64,000 nt of DNA from Promicromonospora iranensis (GCF_028994775.1 NZ_JAJQMN010000010.1:16327-80326), one strand, 5' to 3'; numbered from the stretch's first letter, positions 44,288 through 53,309 are shown. Notes: generated by a model not told the origin, from the letters alone. Numbers and translations are program-made.

Positions 44288-45675
44288 GCGCGGCCGAACG
44301 GGGTGGCGGTCGGCAGGGTCACGGTGACCACGGTAGGCCCGCCGGCAGGGCTGGAGAGGTCGAACGTGCCGTCGACGGAGCGCACCCGCTCGGCCAGCCC
44401 GGCCAGGCCGGACCGCAGGCCCGAACCGTCGGGCGGCACGACGGCCGCGCCACCCCGGCCGTCGTCGCGCACGCGGATCCGGACGGCGCCGTTCGTGCCG
44501 CCGAGCGGCTCGACCAGGACGTACACACCGGTGGCGCGGGCATGCTTGGCCGCGTTGGTCACGAGCTCGGCGACGGTGAAGTAGGCGATCGACTCCAGGG
44601 CCGGTGCCAGGCGGCCGTCCGCCTCCACCGCGGGCTCGACGTCCACGGTGACCGGCAGGGCGGACCGTGCGGCGAGGGTCTCGAGCGCGACGGTGAGGCC
44701 GCTGTCGAGAGCTGGCGGGTGGATGCCCCTGGCCAGCTCGCGCAGCTCCGTGAGCGCCTCCTTCGTGGACGAGTGGGCGGTGTCGACGAGCTCGGCCGCC
44801 TGCTCGACGTCGCCGCCGTCGACCAGGTGCTCGCGGGCCTCGCCGAGCTGCATGGCGACGGCGACCAGGCGGGCCTGCGTGCCGTCGTGCAGGTCGCGCT
44901 CGATGCTGCGCAGGCGGGCGTCGGCGTCGTCCACCGTGCCGGTGCGGGACCGCTCGAGCTCGGCGACCCGCAGGCTCGCGCGGGTCGGGCTGAGGAGACC
45001 CCGGGTCAGAGCCCGGAAGAGCATCGTGAACATCCGGGTGATCCAGGGCCAGCAGAGGACCACCACGAGGCCGGCCAGCGCGGCCAGCGCGAGGCGCGGC
45101 GGGGTGTCCAGGAAGTACGACTGGCCGAACTGCGCGCCGCGGTGCAGCTCGCCGTCGGACCCGAGCTGCGGCGGCAGGAACCGGTACCAGAACCAGTAGG
45201 TGAGGCCGCCCAGCCCGGTGCCGAGGAACGTGACGCTCACGGCGAACGACAGGATCGAGAGGGGGAGCGCGACGAACATGAAGAGCAGGGCGCGCCAGCC
45301 GGCGGCGTCGCCGAGCATCGAACCGACGGTTCGCCAGAAGCCGCGCGGCCGGACGTACGGGGCGGGCGCCGCGACGTCGACGTCGAGCAGGTCGCGGGCC
45401 AGGCCGCGGTAGGCGGCGGCCCAGCCGCGCGCACCGAGCACGACGGCGCCCGCCACGAAGAGCCCGACCACCGTGACGGCGATGCCCGCGGTGAAGCTCA
45501 CGGCGAAGATCGTGTACGTGAACGCGAACGGCGCGAGCAGCAGGACCAGGGCGAGGTAGCCCTGCTCCCGCCAGGTGCGGCCCGCGAGAGGAGCGGTGAG
45601 GAAGCCCGGGCCCGGACGGGTGGCGGGGCCGGTCGCGGAGCCGGCCGCGAGCCGGTCGACGGTCATGGTTGTCAT
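44284..45675 (-). CDS. Sensor histidine kinase (NarL-type, HisKA_3) with membrane sensor domain
   Basis: 463-residue kinase. The N-terminal half has about five membrane segments in the actinobacterial sensor-domain type (FLTAPLAGRTWREQGYLALV at 25-44). HisKA_3 follows with His about 263 in ERDLHDGTQARL, then a GHKL ATPase domain with ELVTNAAKHARA (N box) and RDDGRGG (G1). The signal is unknown; membrane placement suggests envelope sensing. Of the possible starts, ATG at 45675 is used; no clear ribosome site. Divergent from mtrA across 195 bases. Confidence 0.9.
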   Translation of the reverse strand: MTTMTVDRLAAGSATGPATRPGPGFLTAPLAGRTWREQGYLALVLLLAPFAFTYTIFAVSFTAGIAVTVVGLFVAGAVVLGARGWAAAYRGLARDLLDVDVAAPAPYVRPRGFWRTVGSMLGDAAGWRALLFMFVALPLSILSFAVSVTFLGTGLGGLTYWFWYRFLPPQLGSDGELHRGAQFGQSYFLDTPPRLALAALAGLVVVLCWPWITRMFTMLFRALTRGLLSPTRASLRVAELERSRTGTVDDADARLRSIERDLHDGTQARLVAVAMQLGEAREHLVDGGDVEQAAELVDTAHSSTKEALTELRELARGIHPPALDSGLTVALETLAARSALPVTVDVEPAVEADGRLAPALESIAYFTVAELVTNAAKHARATGVYVLVEPLGGTNGAVRIRVRDDGRGGAAVVPPDGSGLRSGLAGLAERVRSVDGTFDLSSPAGGPTVVTVTLPTATPFGRA

Positions 45676-45804
45676 GGTGCCAGGTTGCCCCTTGCCGGGG
45701 TCGCGCGACAGGGTGCCGACCACCAGGTTCGACGGGGGACGTCCCCCGTCGGAGATGTCCGGTGCGCCCGAGCGTGGCGAGGTGCTCCTGGCGGGTGAAC
45801 CTGT

Positions 45805-45842
45805 GGCCTTCCCGCGCCCTGGCGGGCGGGAAGGCCGGTTTT
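45805..45842 (+). terminator. Hairpin with T-run just upstream of mtrA
   Basis: GGCCTTCCCGC (45805-45815) pairs perfectly with GCGGGAAGGCC (45826-45836) and is followed by GGTTTT on the plus strand. It points toward mtrA, whose ATG is 35 bases downstream, and there is no plus-strand gene before it. It may therefore be an attenuator in the mtrA leader or the end of a short upstream transcript. The rest of the 195-base gap shows nothing clear. Confidence 0.55.
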
Positions 45843-45870
45843 ACTGGACCAGCCTGGCACACTGGAGGGC

Positions 45871-46551
45871 ATGAAGGTACGAGTTCTCGTCGTCGACGAC
45901 GACACAGCACTGGCGGAAATGATCGGCATCGTCCTCAAGGGCGAGGGGATCGATGCCGTGTTCTGCGCCGACGGCGACTCCGCGCTGGGGATGTTCCGCA
46001 CCCACCAGCCGGACCTCGTGCTGCTCGATCTCATGCTGCCCGGCAAGGACGGTGTGCAGGTCTGCCGTGAGATCCGCGCCGAGTCCGGTGTGCCGATCAT
46101 CATGCTGACGGCCAAGACCGACACGCTCGACGTCGTGGTGGGCCTGGAGTCGGGCGCCGACGACTACGTCTCCAAGCCGTTCAAGCCCAAGGAGCTCGTC
46201 GCCCGGATCAAGGCCCGGATGCGTCGCAGCGAGGACCCGGGCCCGGAGCGCCTCGTCGTGGGCGACGTCGAGATCGACGTCACCGGCCACACGGTTATGC
46301 GCGACGGCGAGCGCATCGCGCTCACGCCGCTGGAGTTCGACCTCCTCGTGGCGCTCGCCCGCAAGCCGTGGCAGGTGTTCACGCGCGAGGTGCTGCTCGA
46401 GCGGGTCTGGGGCTACCGGCACAGCGCCGACACGCGCCTGGTGAACGTCCACGTCCAGCGCCTGCGCTCGAAGATCGAGCGTGACCCGGAGAACCCGGAG
46501 ATCGTGCTCACGGTGCGCGGCGTCGGTTACAAGGCGGGCGCGACACGCTGA
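45871..46551 (+). CDS. mtrA: DNA-binding response regulator MtrA
   Basis: 226-residue OmpR/PhoB-type regulator. Receiver domain: VLVVDDDTALAEM, phospho-acceptor Asp53 in LLDLMLPGKDG, Thr80, Lys102 in SKPFKP. Winged-helix domain from about 128 with LTPLEFDLL and the recognition end VRGVGYKAG. The closeness to actinobacterial MtrA plus the downstream mtrB and lpqB secure the name. MtrA controls cell-wall hydrolases, division and DNA replication in relatives. Good ribosome site (TGGAGGGC). One-base overlap with mtrB (TGATG). Confidence 0.97.
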   Translation: MKVRVLVVDDDTALAEMIGIVLKGEGIDAVFCADGDSALGMFRTHQPDLVLLDLMLPGKDGVQVCREIRAESGVPIIMLTAKTDTLDVVVGLESGADDYVSKPFKPKELVARIKARMRRSEDPGPERLVVGDVEIDVTGHTVMRDGERIALTPLEFDLLVALARKPWQVFTREVLLERVWGYRHSADTRLVNVHVQRLRSKIERDPENPEIVLTVRGVGYKAGATR

Positions 46552-48311
46552 TGCCGCACGGCCTGGTCACGTGGCTGCGGCGGGCGGTGCACCGGGCCCG
46601 GGTGGTCACGGTCCGGTCCACCCGGCGCGCGGTCGCGCAGTGGCGCTCCTCCCTGCAGCTGCGCGTGGTCACCACCGCGCTGGCGATCGGCTTCGCTGCG
46701 ATCGCCGTGCTCGGGCTGTACCTGTCGACGTCGGTCCGGGACGGCATCTATGAGCAGCGGGTCGCCGCCATCGACAAGGAGGCCGCCGCGCTGACCGCGC
46801 GGGTGTCGCAGAACTTCTCGGACACGGCGACCACGTCGGACGGCGAGCTGCAGACCCTGCTGCTGGACACGATGGCGACCCTCGGCGCCACGAGCGGCTC
46901 CACCGCGGACGAGTACTTCCTGATGCACGAGCTGGGCACCACCGCGCAGGTGGCCGATTTCGCCTCCCGCGCCGATCTGACCGACGTGGTCATCACCAGC
47001 GAGCTGCGCGAGGCGAACCTCGCCTCCGAGGACGACCAGGTGCTGCAGGCGGTCGGCATCCCGACGACGGACGGGTCCGGCATGGACCAGCCGGGTGTCA
47101 TCGTGGGCTCCACTGTCCAGGCCTCGCCCGACGCCAGGTACGAGATCTACTACCTCTACTCGCTGGAGCCCGAGCAGGAGACGCTGTCGTTCGTGCACCG
47201 CGTGCTCCTCGCCGGCGGGTTCGGCATGCTGGCGCTGCTCGGCGTCGTCACCTGGACCATGGCCCGGCAGACGGTGACGCCGGTGACCCGGGCGGCGACG
47301 GTGGCGGAGCGGCTCGCCGAGGGGCACCTGTCCGAGCGCATGCCGGGCGCCCGCGGCACCGACGAGATGGCGAGCCTCGCGCGGTCGTTCAACGAGATGG
47401 CCGAGAGCCTCCAGGACCAGATCCGGCGCATGGAGGAGCTCTCGGCGATGCAGCGCCGGTTCGTGTCCGACGTCTCGCACGAGCTGCGCACCCCGCTCAC
47501 GACCATCCGCATGGCGAGCGAGATCATCCACGAGTCGCGGCACCAGATGGACGAGGACGCCGCTCGCTCGGCCGAGCTGCTGCTCGGCCAGATCGACCGC
47601 TTCGAGTCGCTCCTGTCCGACCTGCTCGAGATCAGCCGGTTCGACGCCGGCGCCGCCGTCCTCGACGCCGAGCGCCGCGACCTGCGTGACGTCGTCATGT
47701 CGGTGGTCGAGCAGGCCGCCCCGCTCGCGAACAGCAAGGACGTCCGGGTCTCGGTACGTCTGCCCGACGCCGACGCGGCGGCCGACTTCGACCCGCGCCG
47801 GATCGAGCGCATCCTGCGCAACCTCGTGGTCAACGCGATCGAGCACGCCGAGGAACGGCCGGTCGAGGTGACCGTCGCCGAGGACGACCGCGCCGTCGCC
47901 GTCGTCGTGCGCGACTACGGCGTCGGCATGACCAAGCAGGAGGTCGAGCACGTCTTCGACCGCTTCTGGCGGGCCGACCCGGCGCGCGCCCGCACGACCG
48001 GCGGGTCCGGCCTGGGCCTCGCGATCGCCCTCGAGGACGCCCACCTGCACGCCGGGCGCCTCGACGCGTGGGGACGTCCCGGGCAGGGCGCGAGCTTCCG
48101 GCTGACGCTGCCGCGCAGCGCCGGCGTGCAGGTGGGCGAGCCGCCCGTGACCATGGCGCCCGCGTCGCACGAGCCCGGGCTCCGGACCGGCCAGATCCCC
48201 GTGATCAACCCGCCCACCGGCCCGACCCCGACGGCGATCCCGGACCTGTCCGATCCCGGGGACACCGACGCGGTGGGGATGTCCGCCGGCAACGACGTGG
48301 AGGTGCACTGA
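46551..48311 (+). CDS. mtrB: Sensor histidine kinase MtrB
   Basis: 586-residue membrane kinase. First membrane segment about 38-60, extracytoplasmic loop to about 215, second segment about 218-237, HAMP about 240-292, HisKA with His310 in SDVSHELRTPL, and HATPase with RNLVVNAIEHAEE, RDYGVGM and GGSGLGLAI. The C-terminal 50 residues are a Pro-rich tail. Partner of MtrA; LpqB is known in relatives to influence its activity. One-base overlaps on both sides indicate a tight operon. Confidence 0.96.
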   Translation: MPHGLVTWLRRAVHRARVVTVRSTRRAVAQWRSSLQLRVVTTALAIGFAAIAVLGLYLSTSVRDGIYEQRVAAIDKEAAALTARVSQNFSDTATTSDGELQTLLLDTMATLGATSGSTADEYFLMHELGTTAQVADFASRADLTDVVITSELREANLASEDDQVLQAVGIPTTDGSGMDQPGVIVGSTVQASPDARYEIYYLYSLEPEQETLSFVHRVLLAGGFGMLALLGVVTWTMARQTVTPVTRAATVAERLAEGHLSERMPGARGTDEMASLARSFNEMAESLQDQIRRMEELSAMQRRFVSDVSHELRTPLTTIRMASEIIHESRHQMDEDAARSAELLLGQIDRFESLLSDLLEISRFDAGAAVLDAERRDLRDVVMSVVEQAAPLANSKDVRVSVRLPDADAAADFDPRRIERILRNLVVNAIEHAEERPVEVTVAEDDRAVAVVVRDYGVGMTKQEVEHVFDRFWRADPARARTTGGSGLGLAIALEDAHLHAGRLDAWGRPGQGASFRLTLPRSAGVQVGEPPVTMAPASHEPGLRTGQIPVINPPTGPTPTAIPDLSDPGDTDAVGMSAGNDVEVH

Positions 48312-50038
48312 TGCGTAGGAGAAACCACGTCGTGACCGCCGTCGCAGCGCTGGTCTGTGCCGTCACGCTCGGGGCCTGCGCCCAGATCCCGACGTCCGGC
48401 CCGGTCCGGGTGGGTGACGCGAGCGTGGATCCGCAGGTCGACATCGCGCTGCTCCCGCAGGGGCCGGCGCTCGGTGCCGAACCGCGCGGGATCGTGTCGG
48501 GATTCCTGGGCGCGGCCGTCGCCGCCACGACGTCCCCGAAGGAGTACCAGACCGCACGGGAGTTCCTGACCGAGGACGCCGTGGAGACGTGGGACCCCGA
48601 GGGGTCGGTGCGGGTGGTCCGTGAGCCGCCGCTGCTGGAACCGCTCGAGAGCAGCGTGGACATCAAGGACGACGAGACCGTCGAGGTGGCCGCGCGCGCG
48701 ACGACCATCGCGACCCTCGACACCACCGGCGCGTACACCGAGGTGGGGAACCCGCGGGAGCTGAGCTACCGGTTCACGCTCACCAAGGTGGGTGGCGAGT
48801 GGCGCATCTCCGGGCTCGACAACGGGGTGCTCGTGCCCGCCAACCTGTTCGCGAACCAGTTCCGGGCGACGCGCCTGTACTTCCCCGCCGAGGGTGCCAT
48901 CAAGAGCTTCGTCCCCGACCTGCGCTGGTTCCCGCGGCAGTCCTGGCGCCGGGACGCGGTCCAGGAGCTGCTCGCCGGTCCACCCGAGTGGCTGCAGGGG
49001 GCCACCCGGTCCCTCGTGCCGGAGGGCACCCAGCTCGTGTCACCGTCGATCCAGGACACGGACGGGGACGAGCCTGTCTCCATCCGGCTCAGCGACCAGA
49101 TCAGCACCGCCGCTGCCGCCGAGCGCTCCGTGATCGCGGCGCAGATCTCGGCGACCCTCTCCGAGGGTGCGGGCCGTACCGTGTCCGTGGACCTGTTCAG
49201 CGGCACCAATCGCCTCTCCGTCGACGAGACGGACGTCGACCTGCCCGCCACCATCGTCCAGGCGATGACGCTGCAGGACGACCAGCTGTACCGCGTCGAG
49301 GACGGCAGGCTCGTCGAGCACGACGTGCCCGTGGACCTGTCGGCGTTGGACCCGACGGCGCTCGCGCTCAGCCCGGCGACCACGCCGATCGTGGTCCGGG
49401 ACGGTACCGACCAGATCGTGAACGTCTCGTCCGACGACGAGGACGGCCCGGTGACGCTCATCGCCGGAACTGACCTGGCGGCTCCTTCGGTCGACAAGTT
49501 CGGCAACACCTGGAGCAGCGGCGACACGGGCGAGCTGCAGGTGTCGACCAAGACGGTCGAGGTGGTCGAGGTGGAGCCCGAATGGCTGAGCGGCCGCAAG
49601 GTGATCAGCGTGTCGGTGTCGCCCGAGGGGTCGCGCATCGCGGTCGTGAGCCAGGCACCGACAGGTACGCAGGTGCAGGTGGCCGGCATCGTGCGCAACG
49701 ACCAGGATGTTCCGGTCTCCCTCGCGTCGCCCATCGCGGTCGCGGCCCCGGTAGGCCGCGTCGAGGAGGCCCGCTGGTCCGGGCTCACGACTCTCGCGCT
49801 CCTGGCGAGCGATGGCGAGGGCACGTCGGGCGTCTGGACCGCCGGAGTGGGCGGCCTGCCGGGTGCCGGCGGCCAGTCGAAGCAGCTGCCCGGACTGACG
49901 GACGTCGAGCAGCTGGCAGCCGGGGTGACCGACCAGGGGATCATGGTGATCACCAAGGACGGTGACCTCGAGCACGAGGAGACGGGCGTCTGGCAGCCGC
50001 TGGCCGAGGACGTCGACTTGGTCGCGTACCCGGGCTGA
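48311..50038 (+). CDS. lpqB: Lipoprotein LpqB (GerMN domain)
   Basis: 575-residue lipoprotein. Signal peptide ends in the lipobox LGAC (Cys about 22) followed by AQIPTSGPV, the typical LpqB start. A GerMN domain (about 195-300) precedes a beta-propeller-like C-terminal region with repeated VSVSPEGSRIAVVS-type strands. In Mycobacterium and relatives LpqB modulates the MtrAB system from outside the membrane. The ATG at 48311 overlaps the mtrB stop by one base. Followed by a strong hairpin. Confidence 0.95.
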   Translation: MRRRNHVVTAVAALVCAVTLGACAQIPTSGPVRVGDASVDPQVDIALLPQGPALGAEPRGIVSGFLGAAVAATTSPKEYQTAREFLTEDAVETWDPEGSVRVVREPPLLEPLESSVDIKDDETVEVAARATTIATLDTTGAYTEVGNPRELSYRFTLTKVGGEWRISGLDNGVLVPANLFANQFRATRLYFPAEGAIKSFVPDLRWFPRQSWRRDAVQELLAGPPEWLQGATRSLVPEGTQLVSPSIQDTDGDEPVSIRLSDQISTAAAAERSVIAAQISATLSEGAGRTVSVDLFSGTNRLSVDETDVDLPATIVQAMTLQDDQLYRVEDGRLVEHDVPVDLSALDPTALALSPATTPIVVRDGTDQIVNVSSDDEDGPVTLIAGTDLAAPSVDKFGNTWSSGDTGELQVSTKTVEVVEVEPEWLSGRKVISVSVSPEGSRIAVVSQAPTGTQVQVAGIVRNDQDVPVSLASPIAVAAPVGRVEEARWSGLTTLALLASDGEGTSGVWTAGVGGLPGAGGQSKQLPGLTDVEQLAAGVTDQGIMVITKDGDLEHEETGVWQPLAEDVDLVAYPG

Positions 50039-50057
50039 CCCGCCGTAGGACGACACC

Positions 50058-50099
50058 GGCGAAGTAGGACCGCGGCGCGGGCCGCGGTGCTACTTCGCC
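50058..50099. terminator. Hairpin between lpqB and hpf
   Basis: GGCGAAGTAG (50058-50067) pairs with CTACTTCGCC (50090-50099), with an inner CCGCGGC/GCCGCGG stem. T-rich sequence (GAGTTTCTGTCTC) follows on the plus strand. It ends the mtrA-mtrB-lpqB operon and faces the convergent hpf gene. Confidence 0.8.
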
Positions 50100-50148
50100 A
50101 GAGTTTCTGTCTCGCTCGTCTATCTCGTCAGGGTCTCGCCCCGGCGGA

Positions 50149-50820
50149 TCAGGTCAGGTCGGTGACCGGCGCCGTGCCGCACGTGTTGTCGAGCTGGATC
50201 ACACCGAACGACCAGCCCTTCCGCTTGTAGAGCACCGAGGGACGCGACGTCTCCTTGTCGATGAACAGGTAGAAGTCGTGTCCCACCATCTCCATCTCGT
50301 AGACGGCGTCGTCGAGCGTCATCGGGTCCGCGTGGTGGAGCTTCTGCCGGATCACCACGGGTGAGTCGCCGATGGTGGTCTCCACGGAGTCACCGGGCTC
50401 GGACAACGCGGCCGGCGTCGAGATCTGTGCCTCGGGTGCGTCGGCGGACGCGTCGTCCTCCTCGAAGATCTCCTCGAGAGGGCGGACGTCCACGGGGGCG
50501 AGCACCTTGTTGTTCCGGTGGTCCTTGCGCCGGTCGCGGGCGCGACGCAGGCGCTCGTTCAGCTTGTCGATGGCGAGGTCCAGGGCGCCGAAACGGTCGT
50601 CCGCTGCGGCCTCCGCGCGGATCACCGGACCCTTCGCGCGCAGTGTGAGCTCCACTCGCTCACGGTTCTCGGAGAGCCGCGGGTTGTTCTCGTGCGTGAC
50701 TTCCACATCCACTCGACGTACGTAGGGAGACAGCAGCTCTACCTTCGCGAGCTTCTCCTCGACGTGCTGGCGAAACCGGTCCGCCACGTCCGTGTGCCTG
50801 CCGACAACGACAATTTCCAT
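50149..50820 (-). CDS. hpf: Ribosome hibernation-promoting factor, long form
   Basis: 223-residue long-form HPF. Residues 1-105 are the RaiA/S30AE ribosome-binding domain (MEIVVVGRHTDV at the start, later ERVELTLRAKGPVIRAEA). A linker leads to the C-terminal dimerisation domain (about 165-223) with DPMTLDDAVYEMEMVGHDFYLF and RKGWSFGVIQL. It dimerises inactive 70S ribosomes into 100S particles in stationary phase. ATG at 50820 has GGAG 8 bases upstream. Related genomes usually place comF and hpf between lpqB and secA on the same strand; here both are on the opposite strand. Confidence 0.95.
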   Translation of the reverse strand: MEIVVVGRHTDVADRFRQHVEEKLAKVELLSPYVRRVDVEVTHENNPRLSENRERVELTLRAKGPVIRAEAAADDRFGALDLAIDKLNERLRRARDRRKDHRNNKVLAPVDVRPLEEIFEEDDASADAPEAQISTPAALSEPGDSVETTIGDSPVVIRQKLHHADPMTLDDAVYEMEMVGHDFYLFIDKETSRPSVLYKRKGWSFGVIQLDNTCGTAPVTDLT

Positions 50821-51053
50821 GTGCGTATCTCCGCTCCGGGAACTCTGGGCCACGCCGTCCCTTGCCGGCGGCGCGCGCCCGTCTCTACTCGTCTTGGCAC
50901 CCCCTGCTACCGGTGCCGGGCACGAACCACCTCCCGTCGCGTATACCCCGACAACCTCGTCAGAGCTCCGATCCAGCGTGGAACGTTCAGGCTAACTCCG
51001 TCACCTGGGTAACGACAGCCCCAACGGACAGTGAACAAGGCGACAGAGATCTG

Positions 51054-51833
51054 TCAGACTTTCAGGTTCTGCTCAGTTTCCTGCCGGGATCCCGCGGCGG
51101 GCGCGGTGCGGTCCTCGGTCTCGTGCGCCGGAGGCGGCGTCGCTGCCAGCACAGTTGCCCCCACGACGTCGTGACCGGCCTCCTCGAGCGCTCGTTCGAC
51201 GGCGGCCAGGGTCGCCCCCGTCGTCAGCACGTCATCCACAAGAATGCAGACGGATCTTTGTCCGAGCGCCCGGGACCCGCGTCTCGTCATGCGGACGGCG
51301 CCCGAGAGGTTGCGCCCGCGTGCCCGGGCGCCGAGGCCCACCTGGTCCCGCCCGGTGCCCCGACGGGCGAGGGCGGGCACCAGCCGGGCGCGGATCCCCG
51401 CGTCGTGCAGCCCCTGGGTGACCGCACGGGCCAGGACCGTCACCGGCTCGCGCCCCCGTGCCCGACGCGCCGCGCCCGTCGAGGGCACGGGCACGACGGC
51501 GACCGGCGCGTCGCCGAGCGCGGGCACGAGCACCGGGCCGATACGGGCGGCTGCCCGCCGCATCGCGGGTCCGAGGAGCCGGTCGATGTCGACCCGCCCA
51601 CGGTCCTTCCAGTGCACGACGACGTCGCGCACCGGCCCGGTGTACGGCGTGAGCGCCCACACGGGTACCGGTGGGACCCTGTCGAGCCGGTCCAGCCGGG
51701 GCGCGCCACGCTCGGCACGGTCCGGCGAGCCGGCCAGGTGTGCGGCGCACCCGGCGCACCACCGCACGTCGAGCTCGCCGCACGGACAGGCGACGGGCAG
51801 CAGCAGGCGGGCGAGCTCACGGACGGGGTGCAC
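51054..51833 (-). CDS. comF: ComF family phosphoribosyltransferase-like protein
   Basis: 259-residue protein. An N-terminal zinc-ribbon-like cluster has Cys at about 16, 18, 26 and 29 (ACPCGELDVRWCAGC). The PRPP-binding loop VCILVDDVLTTGATL lies near residues 194-208. ComF is needed for DNA uptake in competent Gram-positives and is also found in non-competent species. GTG at 51833 is preferred because GGAG lies 9 bases upstream; the reading frame is open far upstream through a 9-base repeat, which would add a Ser-Pro-Thr tail not found in the family. The 233-base gap to hpf holds no gene I can support. Confidence 0.87.
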   Translation of the reverse strand: MHPVRELARLLLPVACPCGELDVRWCAGCAAHLAGSPDRAERGAPRLDRLDRVPPVPVWALTPYTGPVRDVVVHWKDRGRVDIDRLLGPAMRRAAARIGPVLVPALGDAPVAVVPVPSTGAARRARGREPVTVLARAVTQGLHDAGIRARLVPALARRGTGRDQVGLGARARGRNLSGAVRMTRRGSRALGQRSVCILVDDVLTTGATLAAVERALEEAGHDVVGATVLAATPPPAHETEDRTAPAAGSRQETEQNLKV

Positions 51834-51915
51834 ACCACCACGCTCCGGCACCCGCGCCGCCCCCGCTGCTTGTCCACAACCCCACGGTCCCGCGCGTCGC
51901 GTACGAGGTGTCCTC

Positions 51916-51978
51916 GGGGACGCGGGGGACGCGGGGGACGCGGGGGACGTGGGGGACGTGGGGGACGTGGGGGACGCC
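51916..51978. repeat. Seven-unit 9-base tandem repeat
   Basis: Units of GGGGACGCG or GGGGACGTG with A at 51920 and every ninth base through 51974. It occupies the gap between divergent comF and the YcaQ-like gene. The first three units carry GCG, the next three GTG and the last GCC, a pattern expected from local slippage. It may vary in copy number and affect either promoter. Confidence 0.85.
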
Positions 51979-52046
51979 GACGGCACGTACTCCGCACTCG
52001 CCGGTCCGGGCGGGGGAGTGTCAGTGGGTCGGGGCACGATGGTCCT

Positions 52047-53309
52047 GTGCAGCCGATCTCCCTGTCTCTCGACCAGGCCCGCCGGGTGGCCATCGCGGCC
52101 CAGGGCCTGAACCGCCCGCGGGCCGACGGCCCGCGCACGATGCGGCACGTGCAGGGGGTGATCGACCGGCTCGGCCTGCTCCAGATCGACTCGGTGAACG
52201 TCCTCGCCCGGGCGCACCTGCTGCCGCTGTTCTCACGCCTGGGGGCGTACGACACCGACCTGCTCGACCGGGCCACGGCGTCGGGTAGGTATGCCCGGCG
52301 GACGGGCACGGCCGCCTCCGCCGACCGCCGCCTCGTGGAGAGCTGGGCGCACGTCGCCGCCTACGTGCCCCCGCGCACGTGGCCGTTGCTGGCCTTCCGG
52401 CGCCGCTGGTTCGCGGAGGAGTACGACTGGCGCGAGCTGGACGGCGTACGCCTGCCGGACGCCCCGCAGGTCGCCGAGGTACGCGACCTGGTCGCGGCGG
52501 AGGGACCGCTGTCGGCGTCCCAGATCCACGACCGGTTCGTCTCCGAGGGGCGTTCGGTGCGCCGCAAGCGGGGTACGTGGTGGGACTGGAGCACCGAGAA
52601 GCGCGTGGTGGAGCACCTGTTCTTCACGGGCGAGGTGGTCTCCGCCGGCCGGAACACGCAGTTCGAGCGGTTGTACGACCTGCCGGAGCGTGTACTGCCG
52701 GCATCGGCCCTCGACGAGGTGCCCGAGCTCGAGGCCAAGCGGACCCTGCTGGAGCTCGGGGCACGGGCGCACGGCATCGGTGTGGCACGGTGCATCAAGG
52801 ACTACTACCGGCTCAAGGGGCCGGTGGCGGACCAGGCGCTCGCCGAACTCGTGGAGGAGGGCGTGCTGCTGCCCGCGCGTGTGGCAGGCGGCTCCGAGCA
52901 GTGGTTCCTGCACCGGGACGCCGTGCGCCCCCGGCGGGCCACGGGACAAGCGCTCCTCGCACCGTTCGACCCCCTGGTGTGGGAGCGCAAGCGGCTGGAG
53001 CGCCTCTTCGGGATGCGCTACCGGATCGGCATCTACACCCCGGCCGCCCAGCGTGTCGACGGGTACTACGTGCTGCCGTTCCTCGAGGACTCACAGCTCA
53101 CGGCCCGGGTGGACCTCAAGGCGGACCGCGCAGCGGGCGTGCTGCGCGTGCAGTCCGCGCACGCCGAACCGGCACTGACCGCGGACACCCCTGCACGACT
53201 GGCGGCCGAGCTTCGCGAGATGGCCCGGTGGCTGGGGCTCGAAGGGGTGACCGTGCAGGCCAAGGGGTCTCTTTCACCCGCCCTGCACGCTGCGACGGCC
53301 ATGGGCTGA
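52047..53309 (+). CDS. YcaQ/AlkX-like DNA glycosylase (HTH_42 family)
   Basis: 420-residue winged-helix protein of the HTH_42 family (AlkZ/YcaQ), which unhooks DNA interstrand crosslinks or removes bulky alkylated bases. The motif LGLLQIDSVNVLARAH has Q46-I-D48; in this family a Q-x-Q pair marks AlkZ and Q-x-D marks YcaQ/AlkX, so it resembles the latter. Further blocks: GTWWDWSTEKRVVEHLFFTGEV, FDPLVWERKR and GYYVLPFL. GTG start at 52047 with CACGAT ending 6 bases upstream and no ribosome site: probably leaderless. Frame open far upstream only because of GC bias. Confidence 0.85.
   Translation: MQPISLSLDQARRVAIAAQGLNRPRADGPRTMRHVQGVIDRLGLLQIDSVNVLARAHLLPLFSRLGAYDTDLLDRATASGRYARRTGTAASADRRLVESWAHVAAYVPPRTWPLLAFRRRWFAEEYDWRELDGVRLPDAPQVAEVRDLVAAEGPLSASQIHDRFVSEGRSVRRKRGTWWDWSTEKRVVEHLFFTGEVVSAGRNTQFERLYDLPERVLPASALDEVPELEAKRTLLELGARAHGIGVARCIKDYYRLKGPVADQALAELVEEGVLLPARVAGGSEQWFLHRDAVRPRRATGQALLAPFDPLVWERKRLERLFGMRYRIGIYTPAAQRVDGYYVLPFLEDSQLTARVDLKADRAAGVLRVQSAHAEPALTADTPARLAAELREMARWLGLEGVTVQAKGSLSPALHAATAMG

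Noticed and set aside
51916-51978. CRISPR-like array
   Set aside because: Units are 9 bases with no unique spacers, and there are no cas genes. It is a simple tandem repeat.
50862-52046. Possible 395-residue extension of the YcaQ-like protein
   Set aside because: The extension crosses comF and the 9-base repeat and gives an Arg/Gly-rich sequence. The family start is at the GTG at 52047.
51834-52217. Possible N-terminal extension of ComF through the 9-base repeat
   Set aside because: It would add Ser-Pro-Thr repeats before a complete ComF domain. A GTG with a good ribosome site exists at 51833. Kept only as a caveat.
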